This document shows, one piece after another, positions 1 to 7,836 of a stretch of 64,000 nt of DNA. Every line of letters starts with the position of its first letter. The stretch's first letter is position 1. The DNA comes from DATGLG01 sp035294245 (GTDB lineage: Bacteria > Pseudomonadota > Alphaproteobacteria > JACZXZ01), in the NCBI GenBank assembly GCA_035294245.1, contig DATGLG010000067.1:124001-188000 (forward strand), read 5' to 3'. A program made the position numbers and the translations under genes. A model generated the notes under the pieces. That model worked only from the letters and a program-made list of their open reading frames with translations. It made no database searches and had not been told where the DNA came from.

Positions 1-105
1 TCCGCGCTCGGCGCCGCGCTCCTCGGCCTTTCCGAGAATCAGTCCATCGCCTACCAGGCTCCGGACGGCCGGACCAAGCGCATTACCCTGCTCAAGACCC
101 GATGA
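1..105 (+). CDS. GreA/Rnk-type RNA polymerase-binding regulator, C-terminal fragment
   Basis: Only the last 34 residues lie in the window, ending at a TGA. They contain SALGAALLGLSENQSI, the closing segment of the FKBP-like C-terminal domain shared by GreA/GreB and Rnk (regulator of nucleoside diphosphate kinase). Family members act at the RNA polymerase secondary channel. The short tail after the domain fits Rnk at least as well as GreA, but the N-terminal coiled coil that would decide this is outside the window. Confidence 0.7.
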   Translation, partial: SALGAALLGLSENQSIAYQAPDGRTKRITLLKTR

Positions 106-189
106 TGTGTCGCGGACGCAGCATCCCGCAGCCTTTGGTGCGATGCTCCATTGCGCTGGGCGGCTTCAGCGACGAGGAGGGCAATCCCG

Positions 190-1431
190 ATGCGTAGCCG
201 GGGGATTCGGCATTCGAAACGGCGCTGCTCGTTCTGTAGCGCCCCGACGTCGGAATCGACGCTCCTGATCTCCGGAGGGCGGGCCTTCATATGCCGGGAA
301 TGTGCCAAGAGATGCGCTGCTCAAATCAGCCGCGAGGTGCCGCCGACGCCGAATTGGCGATGCTGGACGCCGCGCCGCCTGAAATCCGTTCTCGATGAGC
401 ACGTCATCGGGCAGGAGCAGGCCAAGCGGATCCTATCCGTCGCGGTCTACAACCACTACAAGCGAATCGCGCAGAGCAAAGGCGAGGGGGATGTCGAGCT
501 CGCGAAATCGAATGTCCTGCTGATCGGCCCTTCCGGGTCGGGCAAGACGCTTTTGGCTGAGACCCTTGCACGGGTCTTGGATGTCCCTTTCGCCATCACC
601 GACGCCACCTGCCTCACCCAGACGGGGCATGTCGGGCAAGATCCGGAGACCATTCTGCAAAGGCTCGTGAGAATCGCCGGGGGTGACGTCGCGAAGGCGG
701 AGCAGGGGATCGTCTACATCGACGAGATCGACAAGATTGCGCGGCGGCAGACACCGAATACGGCCCGGCGCGATATCGCCGGCGAGGGCGTGCAGCAGGC
801 TCTGCTCCCCATCATGGATGGGGCCTTTGTTTCGTTGACCCTGGGCGATCGGTGGGAGGACCGGTTTCGGGACGGCTTTCCTTTCAGCACGCGAGACATC
901 CTCTTCATCTGCGGCGGCACCTTCAACGGCCTGGAGGAGTGCATCCGCAGGCGAGAGCACCGCGTGGCCATCGGCTATGGGGCGGCGGGTCCGCATTCCG
1001 GCGAAGCTCACGACGATCTGCGGCGCGTGCGCCCCGATGATCTCGTGGCTTACGGCTTCATCCCGGAATTCATCGGCCGCCTCCCCGTGATCGCCACGCT
1101 CGAGGCGATCGATGCGCAGAATCTGGTCCGGGTCCTGACGGAGCCCCGCAATGCGCTGATCAAGCAATATCGGCGGCTTTTCGAGCTGGCGGATGCCGAG
1201 CTCCTCTTCGAGGAGAGCGCCCTCGTTGCGATCGCCCAGAAGGCGCTTCGGCGCCGAACCGGCGCGCGCGCCCTGCGCGCGATCTTGGAGGAGACCTTGC
1301 TCGACTCGATGTTTGAGATTGGCAGCGAGGCGGGGAGAAGGACGATCGTTGTCAGCGACGCCTTGGTCGCACGGACGCGCGAAAAGCAATCGCCGCCGGC
1401 GCGGGAGCACCATCTGCGGCGCCGGGCCTGA
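190..1431 (+). CDS. clpX-like: Divergent ClpX paralogue (AAA+ unfoldase)
   Basis: 413 aa, close to the usual ClpX length. ATG 190 is chosen because GAGGAGG lies about nine bases upstream; a TTG 39 bases earlier has no such site. The N-terminal zinc domain keeps Cys13, Cys16, Cys35 and Cys38. Walker A is GPSGSGKT (113-120), Walker B YIDEID (Asp178, Glu179). FIPEFIGRLPV and GARALR carry the arginine-finger and sensor-2 regions. Three functional loops differ from standard ClpX: pore loop 1 is GHVG (His147) instead of GYVG; the segment where E. coli ClpX has RKH reads GDRWEDRFRD (219-228); the ClpP-docking IGF is IGY (261-263). No clpP is adjacent. It is probably an accessory copy with changed substrate range, not the housekeeping clpX. 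It is followed closely by the AdoMetDC-like gene. Confidence 0.9.
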   Translation: MRSRGIRHSKRRCSFCSAPTSESTLLISGGRAFICRECAKRCAAQISREVPPTPNWRCWTPRRLKSVLDEHVIGQEQAKRILSVAVYNHYKRIAQSKGEGDVELAKSNVLLIGPSGSGKTLLAETLARVLDVPFAITDATCLTQTGHVGQDPETILQRLVRIAGGDVAKAEQGIVYIDEIDKIARRQTPNTARRDIAGEGVQQALLPIMDGAFVSLTLGDRWEDRFRDGFPFSTRDILFICGGTFNGLEECIRRREHRVAIGYGAAGPHSGEAHDDLRRVRPDDLVAYGFIPEFIGRLPVIATLEAIDAQNLVRVLTEPRNALIKQYRRLFELADAELLFEESALVAIAQKALRRRTGARALRAILEETLLDSMFEIGSEAGRRTIVVSDALVARTREKQSPPAREHHLRRRA

Positions 1432-1474
1432 TCATGGGCGGCGAAGGCTTCCGGTGAGTCACGAGGAGGCGAGC

Positions 1475-1945
1475 GTGGAGGACGTCAATTTGCTGGCGCG
1501 TGCGGACATCGGGCGATCAAGCCTCCGAAGCGCGGTTGCCGACCGGAAAGTCACATCCAAGGGGAGGGAGACCCGCCAAGACGGCCCCGGTGCCGATGCC
1601 GGCCGTTCTCGCGCGCGCCTCGTGCTCGATCTCTGGGACGCCCGCTCCCTCGACGACTGGATGGCGGTCCAGGCGACCTTGGTCGAGGGCGCCGTGGCGG
1701 CAGGCGCCCGGGATCTCGATCTCCGCATGCGGCAGCATGCGGCGAGCGGCGGCGTGTTCGGATTGGTTTATATGCGAGGCTCTCGGATAAGGGCGCTGAC
1801 ATGGCCGAGGCACGGGCTCGCCACGATCGACCTGCTCACTCACGATCCTCTCGATCCGCTTCGGGCGGTGTCCGTCATATTCTCGCGCCTCGCTCCCCGC
1901 AGGATCACGCTCAGAGCGATTCGCTGCAATCCCATAGTGCTATAG
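1475..1945 (+). CDS. S-adenosylmethionine decarboxylase-like protein, catalytic residues missing
   Basis: 156 aa from GTG 1475 (GAGGAGG about five bases upstream; GTG 1454 is an alternative). The C-terminal half follows the fold pattern of prokaryotic AdoMet decarboxylase (SpeH/SpeD): SGGVFGLVYMRGSRI, then TWPRHGLATIDLLTHD. In active enzymes the corresponding text is ESHI..HTWPE..G..A.D.FTCG. The processing serine is kept (Ser103), but the preceding Glu is Gly, the following His is Arg, the His of IHTWPE is Leu108, the Glu is Arg112, and the FTCG cysteine position is His123. Self-processing and decarboxylation therefore look unlikely. It may be a regulatory pseudoenzyme like the trypanosome prozyme, or a repurposed fold. 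It lies 43 bases after the clpX-like gene on the same strand, so co-transcription is plausible. Confidence 0.6.
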   Translation: MEDVNLLARADIGRSSLRSAVADRKVTSKGRETRQDGPGADAGRSRARLVLDLWDARSLDDWMAVQATLVEGAVAAGARDLDLRMRQHAASGGVFGLVYMRGSRIRALTWPRHGLATIDLLTHDPLDPLRAVSVIFSRLAPRRITLRAIRCNPIVL

Positions 1946-1982
1946 ATGTTTTTAGGTAACGGCGCTGGGGAAGGAGCCGAAC

Positions 1983-2420
1983 ATGCAGGCGATGACGATC
2001 ACCGGCGGATGCCTGTGCGGCACGGTGCGCTACGAGGCGAGGACAGCGTTGACGGATGTTCATTATTGCCACTGCCGACTCTGTCAAAAAGCCTTCGGCA
2101 ATCTCTTCGCGGTGTTCGGCTCGTTGCCCGCCGCGGCGCTCCGCTTCACCGCCGGCGCGCCCAAGCTCTACCGATCATCTCCTTACGCCGAGCGAGGCTT
2201 TTGCGCCGAATGCGGCACGCCGCTCACGTTCCGCTACCTCAGCTCCACTTGGATCGCCGTCTCCATCGGCAGCCTCGATCGTCCCGAGCTGGTGCGGCCG
2301 GAGATTCATCGCGGCATCGAGAGCCAGGTCCCCTGGCTCACGATCGACGACAACCTGCCGCGCAAGGCGATCGAGGGCGACCCCGAATACCTGGCGATGC
2401 GCCGGCCGAGCGGGCCGTGA
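1983..2420 (+). CDS. GFA/CENP-V fold zinc protein
   Basis: 145 aa with AAGGAG six bases before the ATG. The pattern GGCLCGTVRYEA near the N-terminus, HYCHCRLCQK around residue 30 and GFCAECGTPL around residue 77 is that of GFA proteins (glutathione-dependent formaldehyde-activating enzyme family), whose cysteines bind structural and catalytic zinc. The founding member was proposed to speed condensation of formaldehyde with glutathione, but most homologues are unassigned. A real glutathione-formaldehyde pathway lies 35 kb away (37044-39160), so a metabolic link is possible and not shown. Confidence 0.85.
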   Translation: MQAMTITGGCLCGTVRYEARTALTDVHYCHCRLCQKAFGNLFAVFGSLPAAALRFTAGAPKLYRSSPYAERGFCAECGTPLTFRYLSSTWIAVSIGSLDRPELVRPEIHRGIESQVPWLTIDDNLPRKAIEGDPEYLAMRRPSGP

Positions 2421-2575
2421 GTGGCGAAAGCGAATGCGGGCAAGCGGGCGGCGCAAGGAGAAGCCGGCGGGCTCGTACGTCTCCTCGACGATGAGCGCGC
2501 CATAACCCTTATAGACGGGGGCGGCAAAGAGACCGCAAGCTAAGCTGGGAATCGACGCGATGTCTCGGCGCGCGC

Positions 2576-3424
2576 CTAGCCGAAGGCCTGGCTGGCCAGG
2601 CCGAAGCTGTGCACCGCGCGCGGCGCCGAAGCATCGGTGCCGCGCACCATGCGGATCACGGTTCCCACCTCGGCCAGTCCGGCAGTGGCAATCCAAGCAC
2701 CGAGGCCGCTTTCCTCCGGGACGTCGATGCGCACGAACTCGCCGGCATGCCGGTCCAGCAGAGAAGCGATCATCGCCTTTGCGGATTCGAGCCCCGGCGC
2801 GACGACGGGACCGATGACCTGGCCGCGGCCGAAGCGGCGCCGCAATGCGAATCCGGCCGCTGCCCCGTCGCCGTCCAGCATCACGCCCTCGGACTCCTCC
2901 AACAGCTTTACCAGCAGATGCGCGCGGTCCATGCCGCATGCCACCTGGTCAAGCGCGGCTATGGCTGGCCGATCCGGCGCAGCGGCCCGACGCAACCGCA
3001 TGCCGCCCGGCAGCGGCGCGGGCTCCGCTAGCCGGGCGATCCCTTGATGCTGGACGACGGCGCCCGTCGGAATGAATCCCGCAGCCGCATAGAGCTTCAT
3101 CCCTTCTTGCGTGGCGTGAAGCACCAGATTGCGATCCTTCAACTCCGCCATCAGGGTATGCAACAGTCGCCGGCCGATTCCATGGCCCTGCAGCTCGGGA
3201 GCGACGCCGATCAGGCCAAGGGTCGCCCACGCGGTCCCGTAGCGCCAGCAGAGGGCCGTCCCCACCAGCTTCCCTTGCCATTCCGCCACAACGCCCCATC
3301 CCAGCGCCTGCATCAGCGCCCAGTCCTCCTGCCGATGGGGCCAGCCGAAAGATGCCGTCAGTGCTTGCGCCTGCGGGACATCCGCCGCGATCATCGGGCG
3401 GATCGTCGGATCGATCCCGGTCAT
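2576..3424 (-). CDS. GNAT acetyltransferase with a second C-terminal domain
   Basis: 282 aa. The ATG at 3424 overlaps the stop of the upstream oxidoreductase as TGATG, suggesting translational coupling. Residues 1-130 are a GNAT domain: IRPMIAADVPQAQAL start and the acetyl-CoA-binding segment GVAPELQGHGIGRRLL, then HATQEGMKLYAAAGF. The C-terminal half resembles the second GNAT-like domain (Acetyltransf_18 type) found in related proteins. The substrate is unknown; pairing with an amine-oxidising flavoenzyme suggests an amine or amino acid. Confidence 0.8.
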   Translation of the reverse strand: MTGIDPTIRPMIAADVPQAQALTASFGWPHRQEDWALMQALGWGVVAEWQGKLVGTALCWRYGTAWATLGLIGVAPELQGHGIGRRLLHTLMAELKDRNLVLHATQEGMKLYAAAGFIPTGAVVQHQGIARLAEPAPLPGGMRLRRAAAPDRPAIAALDQVACGMDRAHLLVKLLEESEGVMLDGDGAAAGFALRRRFGRGQVIGPVVAPGLESAKAMIASLLDRHAGEFVRIDVPEESGLGAWIATAGLAEVGTVIRMVRGTDASAPRAVHSFGLASQAFG

Positions 3425-4755
3425 CACATCATTCCCGGGATCGTCAAGTCCGAGCCGTCCACCAGTCGGCTATAGCGAAAGGGTTGCGGGTCGACGCAGG
3501 GCGTATCGTCTGCCACCAGCTCCGCGGCAAGCCGGCCGGCACCCGGCCCGATGCCGAAGCCGTGGCCACTAAACCCGGTCGCCAAGAAGAACCCGGGCAG
3601 CGTGTCGACCGCCGAGATCACGGGCAGGGAATCGGGCGTCAGGTCGATCCAGCCGGCCCATATGCCGCCGACGCCCAGGCCGCCGAGGGCCGGATAGGCC
3701 GCCTTCAGTTTCGCCAGTGCCGGGCCGGCGACCCGTTGGTCGGGTGGCGGCGCGTAGATGCGGTGCCGCTCGAACGGTGTCGGCGCCTCGAACGACCACT
3801 TGCCGACGATCGCCTCCGGCCCCATCAGCAGGCTGCGGCCGACTCCGATGCTCAGGCTCTTTCGCCGGCTCTTGAACATCGGCCAGAACCGGTGGGCATA
3901 GCGGATGCCCTGGGGCGTCACCTCCAGGCGGCCGCGATTCTGTGCCGCGACGATATAGCTGCCGTCCAGCCGGCGCGTGATGGTGAAGTCCGGCGTCACC
4001 AGGCCGCCCGGCGTTACCGCCGGTCCTGGCGTGGTGGCGAACACGGTCGAGCGAATGCCGGCCTGGGGCAGGTCGATGCCGTGCCGGCGACAGAACATGC
4101 TGGCCCAAGCGCCGCCTGCGCAAAGGACCCGGTCGGCCGCGATGCGCCCGCGCTCGGTGATCACCCCGCCGACCCGCCCGCCCACGATGTCCAGCCCGCG
4201 GACGGCGCAATCCTGCAGAACCGTGGCGCCCAGCGCCCGCGCCGCACTCGCGAGGACGGGGGCGGCCTTGGCGGGCTCCGCCCGGCCATCCGTGGGGGCA
4301 TGAATGCCGCCGATCCAATCCTGCTCGTTGCCCGGCGTGAGCGCCTTGGTCTCGGCCGGCGTCAGCACGCGGTTGCGGACTTGAAAGGCGCGCGCCATTT
4401 CGACCCAGGCTGACCAGGTGGCAAGCTCCTCCTCGCTCTTCGTGGCGTAGATCAGGCCGGTGCGGCGGAATCCCATGTCCGCGCCGACCGCCGCCGACAG
4501 ATCGTCCCATAACCCCATGCTGACAAGCTGGAGCGGCAGCTCGCGCTGGTCGCGATTCTGCGTGCGGCACCAGCCCCAGTTTCGGCTGCTTTGCTCGGCG
4601 CCGACCCGCCCTTTCTCGACGAGGGCAACGGACCGGCCCTTCTTGGCCAGGAAATAGGCGGCCGCGACGCCGATAATGCCGCCGCCGATCACGACGGCAT
4701 CCACGCGCTCCGGGAGCCGCGTGTCGCTGGCGACGGGTTCAACGGGAGGCATCAT
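3424..4755 (-). CDS. DadA-type FAD-dependent amine/amino-acid oxidoreductase
   Basis: 443 aa from the ATG at 4755. The N-terminal Rossmann motif VIGGGIIGVAAAYFLAKKG followed by LVEKGRVGAEQSSRNWGWCR is typical of DAO-family oxidases and dehydrogenases. The C-terminal GFFLATGFSGHGFGIGPGAG closes the FAD site. Members oxidise the C-N bond of D-amino acids, sarcosine-like compounds or polyamine derivatives. The gene is divergent from the HAD and second oxidoreductase genes, sharing a 160-base promoter region with an inverted repeat. Extending the frame to 4896 would add an unrelated tail across that repeat and is not favoured. Confidence 0.85.
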   Translation of the reverse strand: MMPPVEPVASDTRLPERVDAVVIGGGIIGVAAAYFLAKKGRSVALVEKGRVGAEQSSRNWGWCRTQNRDQRELPLQLVSMGLWDDLSAAVGADMGFRRTGLIYATKSEEELATWSAWVEMARAFQVRNRVLTPAETKALTPGNEQDWIGGIHAPTDGRAEPAKAAPVLASAARALGATVLQDCAVRGLDIVGGRVGGVITERGRIAADRVLCAGGAWASMFCRRHGIDLPQAGIRSTVFATTPGPAVTPGGLVTPDFTITRRLDGSYIVAAQNRGRLEVTPQGIRYAHRFWPMFKSRRKSLSIGVGRSLLMGPEAIVGKWSFEAPTPFERHRIYAPPPDQRVAGPALAKLKAAYPALGGLGVGGIWAGWIDLTPDSLPVISAVDTLPGFFLATGFSGHGFGIGPGAGRLAAELVADDTPCVDPQPFRYSRLVDGSDLTIPGMM

Positions 4756-4842
4756 GGGAATGGTCAACCTTTCGGTCCGTGGGACGGGCGGTGGGGACTG
4801 CGGCGGGGCAAGAGATCCCTGTACGGCCGCGAGGGCCAATAA

Positions 4843-4874
4843 TATAATGCACATCTCGGCGATATTGTGCATTA
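4843..4874. promoter_or_regulatory. Divergent promoter with 9-bp inverted repeat
   Basis: A perfect inverted repeat TAATGCACA (4845-4853) / TGTGCATTA (4866-4874) with a 12-base spacer sits between the divergent genes at 4755 and 4917. The left arm overlaps a perfect TATAAT (4843-4848) reading rightward. A regulator bound here would block that promoter. The XRE-cupin protein at 6947-7573 is the natural candidate; this is inferred from position only. Confidence 0.55.
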
Positions 4875-4916
4875 AATTGAACGAACCGGCATTCACGCGA
4901 GTGCAAGAGAGACTGC

Positions 4917-5585
4917 ATGCTCCTGCTCCGGCCCAAATTCATCACCTTTGATTGCTACGGCACGCTCACCCGGCCGCTGCTCTCGGATATGGCGCGGGAG
5001 ATCTATGGCGCGCGCTTGTCGCCGGGCCAGATGGATCAGTTCATCCGGGACTTTGCCGCCTATAGGCTCGACGAAGTGCTCGGCGCCTGGAAGCCCTATC
5101 GCGACGTGCTGGTCAATGCGGCGGCGCGTACCTGCCGCAAGCACGGCGTTCCCTTCGTGGAAGCCGAAGCGCAGGCGTTCTATGACGCCGTGCCGCGCTG
5201 GGCGCCCCATCCGGATGTGCCGCCGGCGCTGAAGATCGTGGCGAGGGAGTTCCCGCTCGTGGGACTGACCAACGCGATGGACTGCCAGATCATGCACAAC
5301 GTGGCGATGTACGAGGCGCCGTTCCATGCGGTCGTCACGGCCGAGCGTGTGCAGTCCTACAAGCCCCGCCTGAAAGGATTCGAGGATATGATGGACCTGC
5401 TCGGGGCGCGGCCGGAGGAGCTGCTGCACGTGTCGTCCTCCTTCCGCTACGATCTCATGCCCGCCTATGATCTCGGCATCAAGATGAAGGCATGGGTCAA
5501 TCGCGGTCACGAGCCGCCGAACCCGTTCTACGAGTACCACGAAATCGCCGATCTGAGCGGCCTGCCCCGCCTCCTCGGTCTCTGA
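4917..5585 (+). CDS. HAD-superfamily hydrolase (haloacid dehalogenase type II-like)
   Basis: 222 aa. Motif I is FDCYGTLT with the nucleophilic Asp near residue 11, motif II LTNA, and the motif III lysine lies in SYKPRL; SSSFRYDLMPAYDLGIK supplies motif IV. This is the pattern of L-2-haloacid dehalogenase-like HADs, many of which are phosphatases of unknown substrate. Unusually, it sits between two amine-oxidising flavoenzymes, 12 bases before the second. A role in the same catabolic route is plausible, but nothing in the sequence identifies a halogenated substrate. Confidence 0.8.
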   Translation: MLLLRPKFITFDCYGTLTRPLLSDMAREIYGARLSPGQMDQFIRDFAAYRLDEVLGAWKPYRDVLVNAAARTCRKHGVPFVEAEAQAFYDAVPRWAPHPDVPPALKIVAREFPLVGLTNAMDCQIMHNVAMYEAPFHAVVTAERVQSYKPRLKGFEDMMDLLGARPEELLHVSSSFRYDLMPAYDLGIKMKAWVNRGHEPPNPFYEYHEIADLSGLPRLLGL

Positions 5586-5597
5586 GCGGTCGCCCGC

Positions 5598-6875
5598 GTG
5601 AGGCTCGACTCCTATTGGCTCGACACGGCGCCCCGCTTCGCGGGCGCCGAGGCCGGGCCGGTCGAAGGCAGGGTGGACGTCGCCGTGATCGGGGGCGGCT
5701 TCACGGGTCTCTCGGCGGCGCTGGCCTTGGCGCGGCGCGGGGCCTCGGTGGCGGTACTCGAGGCCGGCAAGGTGGCGAGCGCCGCCTCGGGCCGGAACGG
5801 GGGGCACGTCAATAACGGAACGGCCGTTGATTTCGGCGCGCTCGCCCAAAGGCTCGGGCTGCCGGCGGCGCGCGCCGTCTATCACGCCTACGATGCCGCG
5901 GTGGACACGGTGGAGCGGATCGTCCGCGAGCAGCAGATTTCCTGCGGCTTCCGACGGTGCGGCAAGATCAAGCTGGCGGCCAAGCCAGCGCATTACGAGA
6001 AGCTCGCCCGCAGCTTCGAGCTGCTGCAGCGGGAGGTCGATCCGGACACGATGCTGGTGCCGGCGGCGCGGATCCGCGACGAGGTGGGATCGGATCGGTT
6101 CCATGGCGGCCTGGTGCAGGCGAAGAGCGCGCAACTCCACATGGGCCGCTTCGCTACCGGGCTGGCGGAGGCGGCGCGGCGGCACGGCGCGCGCCTCTTC
6201 GAGAACGCGCCCGTCGTCCGGCTGATTCGGACCAGGGGCGGCGGCCGCGAGATCGTCACGTCGCGGGGCGCCGTCACGGCCAGGCAGGTGCTGCTCGCGA
6301 CCGGGGCGAGCATGGCCGGCCCGTTCGGGTATTTCCGCCGCCGCATCATTCCGATCGGCAGCTTCATTCTCGCGACGGCGCCGCTGACGCCGGCGCAGCT
6401 CGACTCCATCATGCCGACTCGCCGCAACGCCACCACCACCAGGCATATCGGCAACTACTTCCGCATCAGCCCCGATAATCGGCTGATTTGGGGCGGGCGC
6501 GCCCGTTTCGCTTTGTCCAATCCGAGCTCCGACCTCAAGAGCGGACATATTCTGGAGACGAGCCTGCGCGAGACATTCCCGCAGCTCGGGCGCGTCGATA
6601 TCGATTATTGCTGGGGCGGCGTGATCGACTTGACGATCGACCGGCTGCCCCGCGCCGGCGAGCATGACGGGCTTTTCTATGCCATGGGATTTAGCGGGCA
6701 CGGGGCCCAGATGTCCGTGCATATGGGCCAGGAGATGGCGAAGGTCCTGGCGGGCGAGCGGGCGCTGTGCCCGTTCCGGACCCTGCCATGGCCGGCAATT
6801 CCCGGCCATTTCGGCCCACCTTGGTTCATGCCCGTCGTCGGTGCCTGGTACCGGCTGCAGGACTGGCTGCATTGA
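5598..6875 (+). CDS. PuuB-like FAD-dependent oxidoreductase
   Basis: 425 aa from a GTG start. It carries the dinucleotide-binding motif VIGGGFTGLSAALALARRG, then LEAGKVASAASGRNGGHVNNG, as in gamma-glutamylputrescine oxidase (PuuB/OrdL) and related DAO-family enzymes. The C-terminal part has WGGVIDLTIDRLPRAG and GFSGHGAQMSVHMGQ, matching the PuuB substrate/FAD-closing region. It likely oxidises an amine to an aldehyde with H2O2 release. No puuA (gamma-glutamylputrescine synthetase) is in the window, so the exact substrate stays open. Confidence 0.8.
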   Translation: MRLDSYWLDTAPRFAGAEAGPVEGRVDVAVIGGGFTGLSAALALARRGASVAVLEAGKVASAASGRNGGHVNNGTAVDFGALAQRLGLPAARAVYHAYDAAVDTVERIVREQQISCGFRRCGKIKLAAKPAHYEKLARSFELLQREVDPDTMLVPAARIRDEVGSDRFHGGLVQAKSAQLHMGRFATGLAEAARRHGARLFENAPVVRLIRTRGGGREIVTSRGAVTARQVLLATGASMAGPFGYFRRRIIPIGSFILATAPLTPAQLDSIMPTRRNATTTRHIGNYFRISPDNRLIWGGRARFALSNPSSDLKSGHILETSLRETFPQLGRVDIDYCWGGVIDLTIDRLPRAGEHDGLFYAMGFSGHGAQMSVHMGQEMAKVLAGERALCPFRTLPWPAIPGHFGPPWFMPVVGAWYRLQDWLH

Positions 6876-6946
6876 GAGGCGGGGCGCCGCTGATCGCAAC
6901 GGCGCCGCTTGGGATTTCCCGCGGCGCCGTCCCGATGGATCGGGCG

Positions 6947-7573
6947 CTAGATATGGCTGTCAAGGACGCTCATGATCCAGATGACTTCCGCCGGGTGCCT
7001 GTGCGGATTCGACAGCTTGTGCGCGATGCTGCTGGGGAACTGGAAGCTGTCGCCCTCGTCGAGATCGAAGACCTCGGATCCGACGGTGAGCCGGACCCGC
7101 CCCTTCGTCACGAGGCCGCCCTTTTCTCCTTCCCCGATAATCACGTCCTCGCTCTCTCCCCCCGCCGGCAGCGAGATGATCATGAACCTCAGATTGCGGT
7201 CGTTCCGCGGCGATAGCAGCTCTTTGACGAGGCGGGTCACGCCGACGATGATCTTGGGGCGATCGGCTTTGCGACGCACGAATTGCGACGCGTCCTGCGA
7301 AGCTCCATCGCCGGCGGGTGCCGAGGCATGCGTGTCGAGGAACTCCCAGAGATTGACGCCCAAGGCGGCGCGAAGCCGCTGCAGGGTCTTGATCGAGGGA
7401 TTCGAATTGCCGCGCTCGATCTGGCTGATCAGCCCCGACGATACGCCTGCCCGCTCGGCGAGCTGCGCGATGGTGAGCGCGCGGGTCGTCCGCAGGTGAC
7501 GAAGCTTGGCGCCAAGGGATTCCGAATCGCGATCTCGGCCTACCGGCGGGACGAGCGCTGACGAAGCGGCCAT
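6947..7573 (-). CDS. XRE-family transcriptional regulator with cupin domain (PuuR-like)
   Basis: 208 aa. An N-terminal helix-turn-helix (about residues 20-75; LRHLRTTRALTIAQLAERAGVSSGLISQIERG) is joined to a C-terminal cupin_2 domain (about 135-205; LPAGGESEDVIIGEGEKGGLV, FQFPSSIAHKLSNP). PuuR and relatives use this layout to sense small amines or amino acids. It converges on the PuuB-like gene and is divergent from the ABC importer at 7837, so it probably controls the importer and the oxidoreductases. Confidence 0.88.
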   Translation of the reverse strand: MAASSALVPPVGRDRDSESLGAKLRHLRTTRALTIAQLAERAGVSSGLISQIERGNSNPSIKTLQRLRAALGVNLWEFLDTHASAPAGDGASQDASQFVRRKADRPKIIVGVTRLVKELLSPRNDRNLRFMIISLPAGGESEDVIIGEGEKGGLVTKGRVRLTVGSEVFDLDEGDSFQFPSSIAHKLSNPHRHPAEVIWIMSVLDSHI

Positions 7574-7795
7574 ATCGAATCCTCCAGTTTGCCGATTTCA
7601 ATATCCTGATGGTCTCGCCGGGGCAAGGCTGCCAGGGCGGCGCCGCCACAAAGTCGCGGCGGTGAGGCGGTTTCGGGCACGTCCAGGCGCTCCGTGCCGC
7701 GCCTCCGGCGCCCTCTCCAAACCGACGGCCGGCCGCGGCGAAGACGCCGATTGCAAAGCCCGATCGTTCAATATATTATAACACATCACTGAATT

Positions 7796-7811
7796 ATTCA
7801 TCATCATGAAT
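7796..7811. promoter_or_regulatory. Inverted repeat upstream of the ABC importer
   Basis: ATTCAT-catc-ATGAAT, six-base arms, lies 25 bases before the importer's start codon, in an AT-rich stretch (7767-7812) that stands out from its surroundings. It could be an operator for the divergently encoded XRE-cupin regulator. It does not match the repeat at 4845-4874. The remainder of the 263-base gap shows no gene. Confidence 0.3.
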
Positions 7812-7836
7812 CAACATCAGCTCAGGGAGCACCGCC

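Noticed and set aside
4893..6899. Very long open frame on the minus strand opposite the HAD and PuuB-like genes
   Set aside because: It is rich in Arg, Ala, His and Asp runs, has no domain, and lies antisense to two well-supported genes; high GC alone keeps it open.
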